Shown: positions 55,579 to 64,000 of the stretch, in pieces
Position numbering within the stretch: position 1 is the stretch's first letter
How the letters are laid out: the number at the start of each line of letters is the position of its first letter
Assembly: GCF_900119315.1 (NCBI RefSeq)
Contig: NZ_LT827010.1
Span: 8,426,001 to 8,490,000, forward strand
Reading direction: 5' to 3'
Origin: Actinoplanes sp. SE50/110
Lineage (GTDB): Bacteria; Actinomycetota; Actinomycetes; Mycobacteriales; Micromonosporaceae
DNA length: 64,000 nucleotides
The notes under the pieces: generated by a model
Database searches by the model: none
What the model was told of the DNA's origin: nothing
What the model saw: the letters and a program-made list of their open reading frames with translations, nothing else
Made by a program: the position numbers and the translations under genes

Positions 55579-55941
55579 ATGGCAGACGTGATCTACGACA
55601 ACAAGAGCCAGCTCGAGCAGGTCCAGAGCGGACTGCTCGAGGGCGAGACCATCATCGCGGTCTACGACGCGATCGGCGTCGGCACCGGCTTCCTCGGCCT
55701 GACCACCCGCCGGATCATCCTGCAGGACAAGTCGTTCGTCGGTAAGAAGTTCGCGATCACCAGCATCCCGTACAGCAAGGTCAGCTCGGTGAGCGTGGTC
55801 AGCAACAAGAGCTGGGCCGGCCAGTTCTTCTCCAGCGGCGAGATCGCGATCACGGTGGGCCAGCACGTCTACGAGGTCGAGTTCCGCGGCTCGGACAAGG
55901 CCCACCACGCGCACAACCTGATCCTCAGCCTCGCCTCCTGA
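55579..55941 (+). CDS. bacterial PH-domain protein
   Basis: 120-aa beta-rich protein of the YokE-like bacterial PH-domain type: VYDAIGVGTGFLGLTTRRIIL, then SIPYSKVSSVSVVS and VYEVEFRGSD, ending in a helix. No membrane segment. The ATG is leaderless, with TACGCT 7 bases upstream. Function unknown; such domains often bind lipid or protein partners. Confidence 0.75.
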   Translation: MADVIYDNKSQLEQVQSGLLEGETIIAVYDAIGVGTGFLGLTTRRIILQDKSFVGKKFAITSIPYSKVSSVSVVSNKSWAGQFFSSGEIAITVGQHVYEVEFRGSDKAHHAHNLILSLAS

Positions 55942-55945
55942 CCCC

Positions 55946-56851
55946 TCACGACGGCCTGCCGACCGCCTGCGTCAGATCCCAGACGTACCGGCGGCCGGCC
56001 GGCCTCTCGTCGCGCCACACCACCTCCCAGCGGCCGGACGGGTCGCGCACCGGCTCGCTGAGCACGCCGTACCCCTGCCGCTCCTTGACGCTCGGCGGCT
56101 GATCGTTGTCCGGGAACGTGAACGTGATCGCGAAGCGGGTGAACGCGGACGGCGTGCCGCTCGCCGTCGGCAGCCGGTCCTCCCAGGTCAGCTGGTCCCA
56201 GCCGCGCTCGCGCAGCGGCCGCCAGAGCCCGCGCGGCCGGTACTCCACCTGCCACTCGGTCGGCGTGGTCATCGCCGGGTCGAAGATCATCCACACGCGC
56301 AGCGTCCGGGTCTGCTCCAGCGGCAGCGCGGTGATCGTCCCGAACGTCTCCCGGCTGGCCTTGAACGCGATGTCGTCGAGCCGGATCATCCGCTCCTCGT
56401 CGGTCGGCACGATCGGCCGCATGGTCCGGTGCGTGACCAGCGGCTCCGGGGTGGTCACCCGCTTCTCCACGATCCGGTCGCTGTCGTCGTCGGCGCCGAC
56501 CGCCACCAGCACCTCCAAGGTCTCCAGGAACAGCGGCTTCTCCCGCTCACTGATCCGCTGGATGGCGTCGAGATAGTGCTGGTGACCGGCCCGCTGCAGG
56601 GTGAGTGCCTGCGTCGCGTCGAGCAGTTCGGCGCGCAGTTGGCGGATCTTGAGCACGAAGGCGATCTGCCAGAACCAGACCACGAAGTAGAGCAGGCAGG
56701 CGAGGAAGACGGCGGTGAGCGCCCACCGACCGGTCCGGCCGGAGATGCCGGCCAACTGGGCGACGCCGGAGGCCGCACCGAGGAGCGCGCACAGCAGGCC
56801 CCAGGTGCCCCCGAACACGGTTCGATACTTGGCCGGCATCGTCAGCATCAT
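55946..56851 (-). CDS. hypothetical protein with two N-terminal transmembrane helices
   Basis: 301 aa. Two hydrophobic segments (~13-33 and ~42-62), then a charged helix and a ~180-residue cytoplasmic domain that I cannot assign. The soluble part is rich in Arg, Asp and Trp (RPRGLWRPLRERGWDQLTWE). It is convergent with the PH-domain gene, 4 bp apart. ATG 56851 or 56848 are equivalent starts. Confidence 0.7.
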   Translation of the reverse strand: MMLTMPAKYRTVFGGTWGLLCALLGAASGVAQLAGISGRTGRWALTAVFLACLLYFVVWFWQIAFVLKIRQLRAELLDATQALTLQRAGHQHYLDAIQRISEREKPLFLETLEVLVAVGADDDSDRIVEKRVTTPEPLVTHRTMRPIVPTDEERMIRLDDIAFKASRETFGTITALPLEQTRTLRVWMIFDPAMTTPTEWQVEYRPRGLWRPLRERGWDQLTWEDRLPTASGTPSAFTRFAITFTFPDNDQPPSVKERQGYGVLSEPVRDPSGRWEVVWRDERPAGRRYVWDLTQAVGRPS

Positions 56852-57093
56852 CCCGATGATGGACGATCAAGCCCGCCAGACAAATCCCGAAAAAGAGTGA
56901 CGTTGCCCGATCTGGGGCGACTGTTCGACCGATGTTCGACAGCCGTACGGGGGAGCCGGCATGCCAGAACGGCCACCGGGCGAACGGTTACCCGCGAGTA
57001 ACCATTGCTGGTCTCACCCGGCTCGCCGCATGCTTCTCCGGGAAAGTTCCACCAAAGCCTATCGATGCCCCTGACCCCCGGAGGCGATCACCG

Positions 57094-57300
57094 GTGCTGG
57101 CCCATCTGCAGAAACCGCTGACCCGGACACCGAGCGGCATGCTGCTCGGCGCCGACCTCGCTCCGGCGCCGGCGGGCGGCGGAGGGGAGGGGGGTCAGCC
57201 GCACCGGCTGGCCCTGCTGCTCGGGGCGAACGCGGTCTACGCGGTGGCCCTGCTGCTCTCGGCCGTGCTGGTCGGGCTGGCCACCGTCGCGCTGTCCTGA
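57094..57300 (+). CDS. small single-pass membrane protein
   Basis: 68 aa from a GTG with GGAGGC 8 bases upstream. A short soluble N-terminus with a Gly-rich stretch is followed by one transmembrane helix (ALLLGANAVYAVALLLSAVL) at the C-terminus. No family recognised. The 240 bp before it (56852-57093) hold no clear gene. Confidence 0.5.
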   Translation: MLAHLQKPLTRTPSGMLLGADLAPAPAGGGGEGGQPHRLALLLGANAVYAVALLLSAVLVGLATVALS

Positions 57301-57392
57301 CCCCCACCCCGGACGGGTCAGAAACTGCCGCCCTCGCCGCCACGCTTCGCGATCGGCCTCATCGGTCTCCCTCTGGTGTTGACTCCGCAGCA

Positions 57393-57414
57393 GACAACGG
57401 AATCGACCGTTGTC
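57393..57414. terminator. hairpin between convergent genes
   Basis: Perfect 8-bp inverted repeat GACAACGG-aatcga-CCGTTGTC between the small membrane gene and the peptidase S51 gene; it may terminate either. Confidence 0.55.
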
Positions 57415-57435
57415 CGGTTGTGGTCCACCCGCAGT

Positions 57436-58191
57436 TTATGCCGATCGGTGACGATATTCCGGGAGAACGCGGGTGGGCAGTGGCGTCTCGGTCACGGTGC
57501 CCGCGGCGGTGCGCTGCACGGCGTACCCGCGTGGTCCTGCACGGTCCGCCACCACCTCCTGCAGTGACGTGCCCCGATACACCAAGCCGGCACCCTCGTC
57601 GGTGGCGAAGCCGTCCGGCAGGGTGCCGTCGGCGATCAGCTCGTGCATCTTCGGCCGGCGCTCCCCCTCGGCGTCGTAATGCACACCATTGCTGTACGGC
57701 AGCCAGCCCAGTCCGTCGGTGAACGCGCGCAGCCGCAATCCGAAACTGTCCGTGGTGCCGCCGGTGTGCCAGCAGATCGAGCCGGCCGACGAGCCACTGA
57801 GCACCACTCCGGCCTGCCACGCCTCGTACAGGATCTCGTCGAGCCCGTGCACCCGCCAGAGCGCGACCAGGTTCGCCACGCTGCCGCCGTCCACCCAGAT
57901 CACGTCCTGCGCGAGCAGATGGGCACGGATGTCCTCGACATTCGGCATCGGGAACAACTGCAGGTGCGACATCGTGAACGCGGTGGAAGCGAAAGCCGAG
58001 TAGAACGCGCCGATCCGCGCTTCCGGGTCGCCCAGCGCCTGAGCCAGCACGCAGATCCGCGGATCGGCGCCCGCATTCGCCAGCTCGGCCGCGAAATGGT
58101 GGACCCGGCCGGGACGGATGTCGAAGCCGCCGAGCGGGCCGCGTTCGAACCCGGCGCTGGTGGCGAGAATGGTGGGGACGTCAGCGGTCAC
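57436..58191 (-). CDS. peptidase E-like (S51) serine peptidase
   Basis: 251 aa. The catalytic Ser is in the nucleophile elbow SGSSAGSICW and a following His-containing strand (HTGGTTDSFG) fits the S51 family, which cleaves Asp-containing dipeptides. DVIWVDGGSVANLV is the typical preceding strand. GTG start overlapping the nucleotidyltransferase stop (GTGA). Cytoplasmic, no signal peptide. Confidence 0.85.
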   Translation of the reverse strand: MTADVPTILATSAGFERGPLGGFDIRPGRVHHFAAELANAGADPRICVLAQALGDPEARIGAFYSAFASTAFTMSHLQLFPMPNVEDIRAHLLAQDVIWVDGGSVANLVALWRVHGLDEILYEAWQAGVVLSGSSAGSICWHTGGTTDSFGLRLRAFTDGLGWLPYSNGVHYDAEGERRPKMHELIADGTLPDGFATDEGAGLVYRGTSLQEVVADRAGPRGYAVQRTAAGTVTETPLPTRVLPEYRHRSA

Positions 58192-59021
58192 CGCAACATC
58201 ATCGCGCACGCCTCGGTGGTCTCCAGGACGAGATCGGCGGCGATGTCGATGGCCAGTGTCAGATGCAGCGGATCGTTGTTGATCGCGGCGAAGGCGGCGT
58301 CCACCCGGTCGGCGAACTGCGCCGGCGCGCCGGGCAGCCGGCCGGCCGCCGCCACCGCGCCCTTCTCGTTGATCAGCCACTGGCCGGCCGCCCCGTGCAG
58401 CGCGTGCGCACACACCCCGACCAACCGGAACAGGCAGCCGGCCACGTAGCTGGTGTCCAGCCGACCGACCCCCTTGCGAGCCAGCCCGACCAGGAAGTCG
58501 GCCTCCCACAACCCGGCCACCAGGGCCTCGGCCAGCGGCCTCGGGAAAACCGACACGCGGCGTCGCAGCGCGGCCAGCTCCCCTGTCGGATCGGCGAGGA
58601 TCCGGCCCAGGGCCAATTCGCCGGCGTACGCATGATCCGGCACCCCGAGTGGGTGGCCGCCCTGCGCGTGGAACTCGTAGCGCCCCTGCTCGGCCTCGGC
58701 CCAGCAGGCGTGCACCCGGTCCAGGTCCCGATAGATCCAGTCGACCGGATGATCGCCGATCCGCAGCCAGCCGCCGCCGTCCACCCACGGCCCCCACTCG
58801 CCGGGCGCGGTGACCCGGGCCCGGTCGCCGGCCACCTCGACCGCCAGCTCGCCGAGCCGGACGGTGTCGAACGGGGCCCGGTAGTACAGGCCGAGATCGG
58901 TGTCGGACTCCGGCGAGTGGGTCTGCCGGGCACGGCTGCCCCCGAGCACGACCCCGACCACGCCCGGAACGGTGGTCAGGCGCTGCGCCATCTCGGTCAG
59001 CTCGGCGTCGGTGAGTGCCAT
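58188..59021 (-). CDS. nucleotidyltransferase-fold protein
   Basis: 277 aa. The N-terminal Pol-beta-type nucleotidyltransferase motif is GGSRARQTHSPESDTDLGLY, with the two metal-binding Asp. A helical C-terminal region resembles the DUF4037/aminoglycoside-adenylyltransferase-like proteins of actinobacteria. Leaderless ATG, with TAGGGT 7 bases upstream. Substrate not predictable. Coupled to the peptidase gene. Confidence 0.8.
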   Translation of the reverse strand: MALTDAELTEMAQRLTTVPGVVGVVLGGSRARQTHSPESDTDLGLYYRAPFDTVRLGELAVEVAGDRARVTAPGEWGPWVDGGGWLRIGDHPVDWIYRDLDRVHACWAEAEQGRYEFHAQGGHPLGVPDHAYAGELALGRILADPTGELAALRRRVSVFPRPLAEALVAGLWEADFLVGLARKGVGRLDTSYVAGCLFRLVGVCAHALHGAAGQWLINEKGAVAAAGRLPGAPAQFADRVDAAFAAINNDPLHLTLAIDIAADLVLETTEACAMMLR

Positions 59022-59040
59022 GCCGCCAACCCTATGACCT

Positions 59041-59889
59041 CTAGCAGGCCGTGGCGGGCTCCAGCCGCACGTCGAGCAATGCCGAGTCCTCCGCGACCGG
59101 CGGCACGTCCGGTTCCGGGGGCACCGGCGCCGCGCTCGGGCACGCGGACCGGCCCAGCGGCACGCACAGGTCGAACGCACCGGAGCAGTCCTGGGTGCCC
59201 AGGACCACCACCCGGGGCTGCGGCTGCCGGGTGACCGTGGTGTCCAGCAGCCGCCGCCCGGTCGGCCGCCCGTCGGTCAGCGTGACCAGGTAGCGGACCT
59301 TCTCCTCGCCGGGCGCGCCGGGCGACTGCAGCCGGTGGAAGCCCTGGGGCAGCGTGTCGTCGCGCACCACCCGGGTGCGGAACGGCACGGGCCGGATCTC
59401 GGTGTCGGTCCGGGTGGTCACCACCGGCTTCGCCCGGCCGGTCACGGTGGGCTTCGGAGCCACCCGCGGGGACCGGGTGCCGGTCCGGTCGGCCGGGTCC
59501 TCGGCGCGCGCCCGCTGCAGCTCGGCACCGGTCGCGACCGGGAGCTGGGTGGCGGTCGGGGCCACTCCCGGCGGCGCGGGCGGCGCCGGCAGGTGGGTGC
59601 GCCGCAGCGGCAGCGGCTCGGCGGCCGCCGCCTCCCGGCTGACGACCTCCGGGTCGTCCTGCAGGTGCGCGGCGCCCGGGTCGCCGGCCAGTGTCTGCTC
59701 GGCGCTCTCGGCGGACTGCCCGTCGTTGCCGTTCAGCACGGCGGCGCCGGCCAACCCACCACTGACCAGCGCGAGCAGCGCTGACGTGCCGGCGATCATG
59801 CGGACGCCGAAGGGCAGGCGGGCCCACCAAGACTTTCGTGGCATTTCGAGCAGATGCTGCCATGAGTCACTAGTTGTCTGGTTTTGCAC
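59041..59889 (-). CDS. G5-domain protein with single membrane anchor
   Basis: 282 aa from GTG 59889 (CACAAT lies 6 bases upstream); ATG 59844 is the alternative start. One transmembrane helix (about residues 28-50) is followed by a Pro/Ala/Glu-rich spacer and a G5 domain (~145-220): TEIRPVPFRTRVVRDDTLPQ, then RPTGRRLLD. A short Cys-containing tail follows. G5 domains accompany Rpf and other cell-wall enzymes, but no catalytic domain is present. Likely extracellular, wall-associated. Confidence 0.78.
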   Translation of the reverse strand: MQNQTTSDSWQHLLEMPRKSWWARLPFGVRMIAGTSALLALVSGGLAGAAVLNGNDGQSAESAEQTLAGDPGAAHLQDDPEVVSREAAAAEPLPLRRTHLPAPPAPPGVAPTATQLPVATGAELQRARAEDPADRTGTRSPRVAPKPTVTGRAKPVVTTRTDTEIRPVPFRTRVVRDDTLPQGFHRLQSPGAPGEEKVRYLVTLTDGRPTGRRLLDTTVTRQPQPRVVVLGTQDCSGAFDLCVPLGRSACPSAAPVPPEPDVPPVAEDSALLDVRLEPATAC

Positions 59890-60053
59890 CAAAGCATTGT
59901 GTCTTGTCCGGAAGCCGAGGCAAGCACATGACGGTCCCCCGAAAAGCTGACCCGCAGTGCCCGTCACGCTCCTGGCGCGTTCCCCCTACGGGCCGGTGTC
60001 TGCACACCGGTCGCAAGGTCAACGGGATGCGCCACCGCCGTACGATCACAGGC

Positions 60054-60515
60054 ATGCCTGCGACCACCGGACATCTCGTACCGTTGAGCCCGGCGGAGGA
60101 AGCGGCGATGCGCGCGCTCGGCCGGTTCCTCCTCGTCGTGCCGCGGGCACTCGACGCCGACCTGATGCGCGAACAGCGCATGTCGGCCAGCGAATACTCG
60201 GTGCTGCGGCACCTGTCCGAAACCGACGACCAGCGGATGCGGATGAGCGAACTCGCCGCCGCCTGCGACATGTCGCTCAGCGGCATGACCCGGCTCGCCG
60301 CGAAACTCGAATCCCTCGGCTACGTCAAGCGGATCCGCTGCGAGGAGGACGCCCGCGGCGCCAACGCCGTCCTCACCCCGGCCGGCCTGGCCCGCCTGCG
60401 CGAGGCTTGGCCCACCCACCTGGCCAGCGTGCGCCGGCACATCTTCGATCACCTCGGCGACCTGGACCTGACGAAGCTGGCGGCCGCGTTCTCGGCGATG
60501 GCGACCGAGATCTGA
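60054..60515 (+). CDS. MarR-family regulator
   Basis: 153 aa with a winged helix (ASEYSVLRHL, then MSELAAACDMSLSGMTRL and the wing KRIRCEEDARGANAVLT). Residues fit a dimeric MarR repressor of phenolic- or oxidant-type sensing; no Cys sensor motif stands out. Leaderless ATG with TACGAT 7 bases upstream. Convergent with a GNAT gene 10 bp away. Confidence 0.88.
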   Translation: MPATTGHLVPLSPAEEAAMRALGRFLLVVPRALDADLMREQRMSASEYSVLRHLSETDDQRMRMSELAAACDMSLSGMTRLAAKLESLGYVKRIRCEEDARGANAVLTPAGLARLREAWPTHLASVRRHIFDHLGDLDLTKLAAAFSAMATEI

Positions 60516-60525
60516 CCGGGCTCTC

Positions 60526-60978
60526 TCAGATCAGCCGTTCGAAGCATCGGCTGATCGTGGAACCCACATACCTGCCGTACAACGGGATCTCCCGGTAGCC
60601 CTCACGCTGGTAGAAGCGGATCGCGTCGGGCTGCTCCGTCCCGGTCTCCAGCCGCACCGTCGTCCAGCCGCGCCGGCGGGCGGCGTCCTCCAGCGCCCGC
60701 AGGATCGCGGTCGCGACACCGGAACCACGGCTGCCCGGCGCGACGTACATCCGCTTCACCTCGACGCTGTGCTCGTCGAGCCGGCGCAGCGCACCGCAAC
60801 CGACCGCCGCGTCGCCGTCGACCGCGACCAGGAACACGTCGATCTCGTCAGCGGCCGGCGCGCCGCCCGGCTCGTGGTCGTCACTGCCGTACCGGGCGTC
60901 CAGCTCGGCGCGCTGCGCCAGCCGCAGCGCCGCCCCGGCCGGGTCGTCCCACGCGCGTTCCTCGATCGTCCAGCCCAT
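60526..60978 (-). CDS. GNAT acetyltransferase
   Basis: 150 aa: MYVAPGSRGSGVATAIL is the acetyl-CoA loop, and RLETGTEQPDAIRFYQREGY the C-terminal strand. The sequence is of the small single-domain GNAT type. Substrate unknown. Confidence 0.87.
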   Translation of the reverse strand: MGWTIEERAWDDPAGAALRLAQRAELDARYGSDDHEPGGAPAADEIDVFLVAVDGDAAVGCGALRRLDEHSVEVKRMYVAPGSRGSGVATAILRALEDAARRRGWTTVRLETGTEQPDAIRFYQREGYREIPLYGRYVGSTISRCFERLI

Positions 60979-61011
60979 GACCGCTCTCCCGCCCCGTTTC
61001 TCGCGGCCCGG

Positions 61012-61599
61012 TCAGCGCAACGCCGGGAAGATCGTGCCGGCCACCACCGCGCCCGCCAGCGCACCGACCATCACCTGGGCCGGCGTGTGCGCGGCCAGCC
61101 GCACCCGGGCCCACCCGCCGAGCAGCACCAGCGGCGCCCCGGCCAGCACCACCGGCCCGTACACCGCGGTCAGCGTAGCCAGCGCCCCGGCCGCCACCCC
61201 GGCATGGATCGACATCTTCCACCAGTGCGTCACCAGCGCGAACACGACCAGCCCGGCGGCGCCCGCCATCAGCAGCGCCAGCACCTCCCGCGGCGCCCCG
61301 AGCAGCACGAGAACGATCAACCCCACCCCGAGCGACACGATCCCGAACAGCAACGGCACCCGCCGATCCGCCCGGTCCGGGATGTGGTGGTCGGTCAGCC
61401 GTCCGGTCCGCACCCCGTGCAGCACATAGCCCAGCGGGATCACCGCCGCGAAGATCGCCCCCGGCAGTCCCCACCACCGCGACACCCCGGGCGTCTGCCC
61501 GGCATGCCACCCCACCACCATCAGCAGCGCCGCCACCAGCACCGCCGGCGCCAGCACCTCCGACACGATCCGAGCCACCCGCTCCCCGGCGTTGATCAT
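61012..61599 (-). CDS. PAP2-like membrane phosphatase
   Basis: 195 aa with about six hydrophobic segments. A probable PAP2 histidine motif appears as THWWKMSIHAG and RLAAHTPAQVMVGAL. The usual first PAP2 motif (KxxxxxxRP) is reduced, so activity is not certain. Possibly acts on lipid phosphates or undecaprenyl pyrophosphate. It faces the Uma2 gene across a 236-bp gap in which I see no other gene. Confidence 0.65.
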   Translation of the reverse strand: MINAGERVARIVSEVLAPAVLVAALLMVVGWHAGQTPGVSRWWGLPGAIFAAVIPLGYVLHGVRTGRLTDHHIPDRADRRVPLLFGIVSLGVGLIVLVLLGAPREVLALLMAGAAGLVVFALVTHWWKMSIHAGVAAGALATLTAVYGPVVLAGAPLVLLGGWARVRLAAHTPAQVMVGALAGAVVAGTIFPALR

Positions 61600-61835
61600 C
61601 CCGCCATTCTGGCAGCCCCGCCCACCCCACCCGGCTCAGCGCCGCGCGGGCGCCGTGCGAACCATCCGCCACCACCTTCACCGAACGGGACACCGCTTAG
61701 ACAAGCGCCTATGACCCATCGGGTGATCGGCGATCCACGAATGGCAGAGACCGGCCCGCCAGGCCCTACGGTTTCCGCATGCAGGGCGGAATCAGGCGAC
61801 ACGCACCCGCTGGGCGCACTTGCTACGGTGGCGAC

Positions 61836-62417
61836 ATGAGCACGGTGCCCGAGTGGATGCGTCCACCTCGCCCGGAGGGATGGCTCGCCGACGACCTCGA
61901 CCACCTCCCCGAGGTGCCGCGACACACCGAGCTCATCGACGGGGCCCTCGTCTTCATGATGTCCCCTCAGCGGATCTGGCACGCTCGACTCATCACCGCA
62001 CTGGTCAACGTTCTCTCGGACCAGACACCGGCCGGCATCGGGGCAGAGCGGGAAATCACGATCCGGCTCGACGAACTGAATCGCCCCGAGCCCGACATTC
62101 TCATCACCACCGGCCCCTATGACTGGAACAGCACCTTTTTGACGCCCGACCAGGTGCTTCTGGTGGGCGAGGTGGTCTCCCCCGAATCGGCATACCGAGA
62201 TCGGACGGTCAAGCTCCGCAAATACGCGGAGGCCGGCATCGCGCACTACTGGCTCGTCGAGGAAGAAGACGGGTCACCGGTCGTCTACGCGTATGACCGC
62301 GACAATGCGACCGGCTTGTACGCCCTGACCGAGGTCCACCGCCACAAACTGCACACCATGGCGCCCTTCCCGATCACGTTGGACCTGGATCGCCTGGTCG
62401 CCGGCCGCTCGAGCTGA
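61836..62417 (+). CDS. Uma2-family protein (DUF820)
   Basis: 193-aa protein of the Uma2/DUF820 family, with a restriction-endonuclease-like fold. Motifs include YELIDG-like HTELIDGALVFM, then EPDILIT and LVGEVVSPES then YAEAGIAHYWLV, which carry the Asp/Glu/Lys-type catalytic pattern. Many copies per genome are common in actinobacteria. Leaderless ATG with TACGGT 6 bases upstream. Confidence 0.85.
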   Translation: MSTVPEWMRPPRPEGWLADDLDHLPEVPRHTELIDGALVFMMSPQRIWHARLITALVNVLSDQTPAGIGAEREITIRLDELNRPEPDILITTGPYDWNSTFLTPDQVLLVGEVVSPESAYRDRTVKLRKYAEAGIAHYWLVEEEDGSPVVYAYDRDNATGLYALTEVHRHKLHTMAPFPITLDLDRLVAGRSS

Positions 62418-62480
62418 CCAGAGCCACAAACACGAACGGCCGGACGCCCACAGCGCCGACCCCGACGAGTTCCTCGAGGG

Positions 62481-62786
62481 TCACCCGGGAGCGTCATCGG
62501 ACGGCCAGGCTGGACGTAAGGCAACCGTGATCAGATCGCCTTCGCCGATCCCTGCCGCCGACCGGACAGCGTCCTTGAGCGGGACGAGGTAGCGGCCGTT
62601 CTTGGGAAAGAGCGCCGTCCGGAACGCCGTGTCCCCGATGACGACGTGCACCGGGATCTGACCCCAGTAGATCAGCGAGCGGGCCTCATCCTTGAGCTCG
62701 GCGCTGTCCGACTCGGGCATGGCCACGAAGAAGAACGGCGCCGGCCCGCGCCACTCGAAGATCTCGCCGTCGAAGACCCATTCCAT
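62481..62786 (-). CDS. DUF1905 protein
   Basis: 101 aa, small beta-barrel-type protein: WRGPAPFFFVAMPE, GRYLVPLKDAVRSAAGI then GDLITVALRP are typical of DUF1905. No catalytic site is known for the family. It lies 4 bp upstream of the ychF stop's end in the same direction but is transcribed after ychF. Confidence 0.82.
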   Translation of the reverse strand: MEWVFDGEIFEWRGPAPFFFVAMPESDSAELKDEARSLIYWGQIPVHVVIGDTAFRTALFPKNGRYLVPLKDAVRSAAGIGEGDLITVALRPAWPSDDAPG

Positions 62787-62790
62787 CGGA

Positions 62791-63876
<1,086 letters not shown>

Positions 63877-63898
63877 GGAACGCCAGTCTACGCAAGCC

Positions 63899-64000
63899 TC
63901 ATCGGAAGAACTTCCGCAGTTCGGCAGCCACCAGCGCGGGCCGGCCGCTGTTGTCGGCGGCGAAATGCCCGACACCGGTCAAGGTCACCCGGCAGACCCG
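63899..64000 (-). CDS. alpha/beta hydrolase, C-terminal end only
   Basis: The last 33 codons of a gene starting beyond the window. The sequence ends ...GVGHFAADNSG then ELRKFFR and stop. A catalytic His in VGHF followed by a short terminal helix is typical of alpha/beta hydrolases such as epoxide or haloalkane hydrolases. Confidence 0.6.
   Translation of the reverse strand, partial: RVCRVTLTGVGHFAADNSGRPALVAAELRKFFR

Overview
This is a 64 kb chromosomal window from a very GC-rich actinobacterium. The mycothiol gene mshB, the succinylase-type diaminopimelate genes (dapC, dapD, dapE), an AdnA/AdnB-type recombination helicase-nuclease pair, a mycobacterial-type succinate dehydrogenase and many leaderless starts all fit Actinomycetota. 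The style suggests Micromonosporaceae, possibly an Actinoplanes relative, but genus is an inference. Most of the window reads as core chromosome. I see no prophage, insertion sequence, CRISPR array, tRNA or rRNA.

Layout. (1) 1-9.1 kb, minus: adnB (its last residues lie off the window) and adnA, overlapping by 4 bp, then two tandem LOG-family proteins. (2) 9.3-13.1 kb, DAP/lysine island: dapE and dapD diverge from facing leaderless promoters, followed by the divergent regulator/exporter pair lysG-lysE. (3) 13.1-15.0 kb: a MerR regulator fused to two DnaN-like sliding-clamp domains, with a near-ideal MerR operator, then a methyltransferase. (4) 15.5-18.6 kb: five small genes for single-pass secreted proteins, four of them sharing a two-cysteine motif. 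(5) 18.7-26.4 kb: a short-chain dehydrogenase with a possible tail anchor, a DUF4407 membrane protein, the fdxA-dapC-SIMPL operon, a GNAT protein, two small membrane proteins and mshB. (6) 26.5-36.6 kb: a catalytically dead S9 peptidase homologue, tldD-tldE, an sdhC-sdhA-sdhB operon, a GNAT protein and an AlkB-like dioxygenase. (7) 37.7-54.6 kb, catabolic region: a ten-gene plus-strand operon (LivGFHMK-type transporter, two SDRs, an APH-type kinase, an ACAD10/11-type acyl-CoA dehydrogenase and a TetR regulator), then a large LuxR regulator, an ADH-ALDH-TetR operon and a divergent acyl-CoA synthetase. (8) 54.6-64 kb: NUDIX, pterin-dehydratase-like, PH-domain, peptidase S51, nucleotidyltransferase, G5-domain, MarR, GNAT, PAP2-like, Uma2, DUF1905 and ychF genes, and the C-terminal end of an alpha/beta hydrolase.

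How the genes fit together. The catabolic region is the most coherent accessory unit. Kinase plus ACAD10/11-type dehydrogenase plus reductases plus CoA ligase resembles the route in which a 4-hydroxyacyl-CoA is phosphorylated and isomerised to a 3-hydroxyacyl-CoA (the Pseudomonas lva operon; mammalian ACAD10/11), here with its own importer and two operator-like palindromes. The DAP genes, lysE and lysG form a wall-precursor/lysine-homeostasis set. The secreted-paralogue cluster and the MerR-clamp fusion are the least understood parts.

Two window-wide patterns stand out. At least thirteen genes have a TANNNT-type -10 element 6-7 bases before the start codon, implying leaderless mRNAs. Short tandem repeats (18-54 bp units) occur at about nine sites; the in-frame ones expand linkers in AdnA, AdnB, LivG and a DUF4328 protein.
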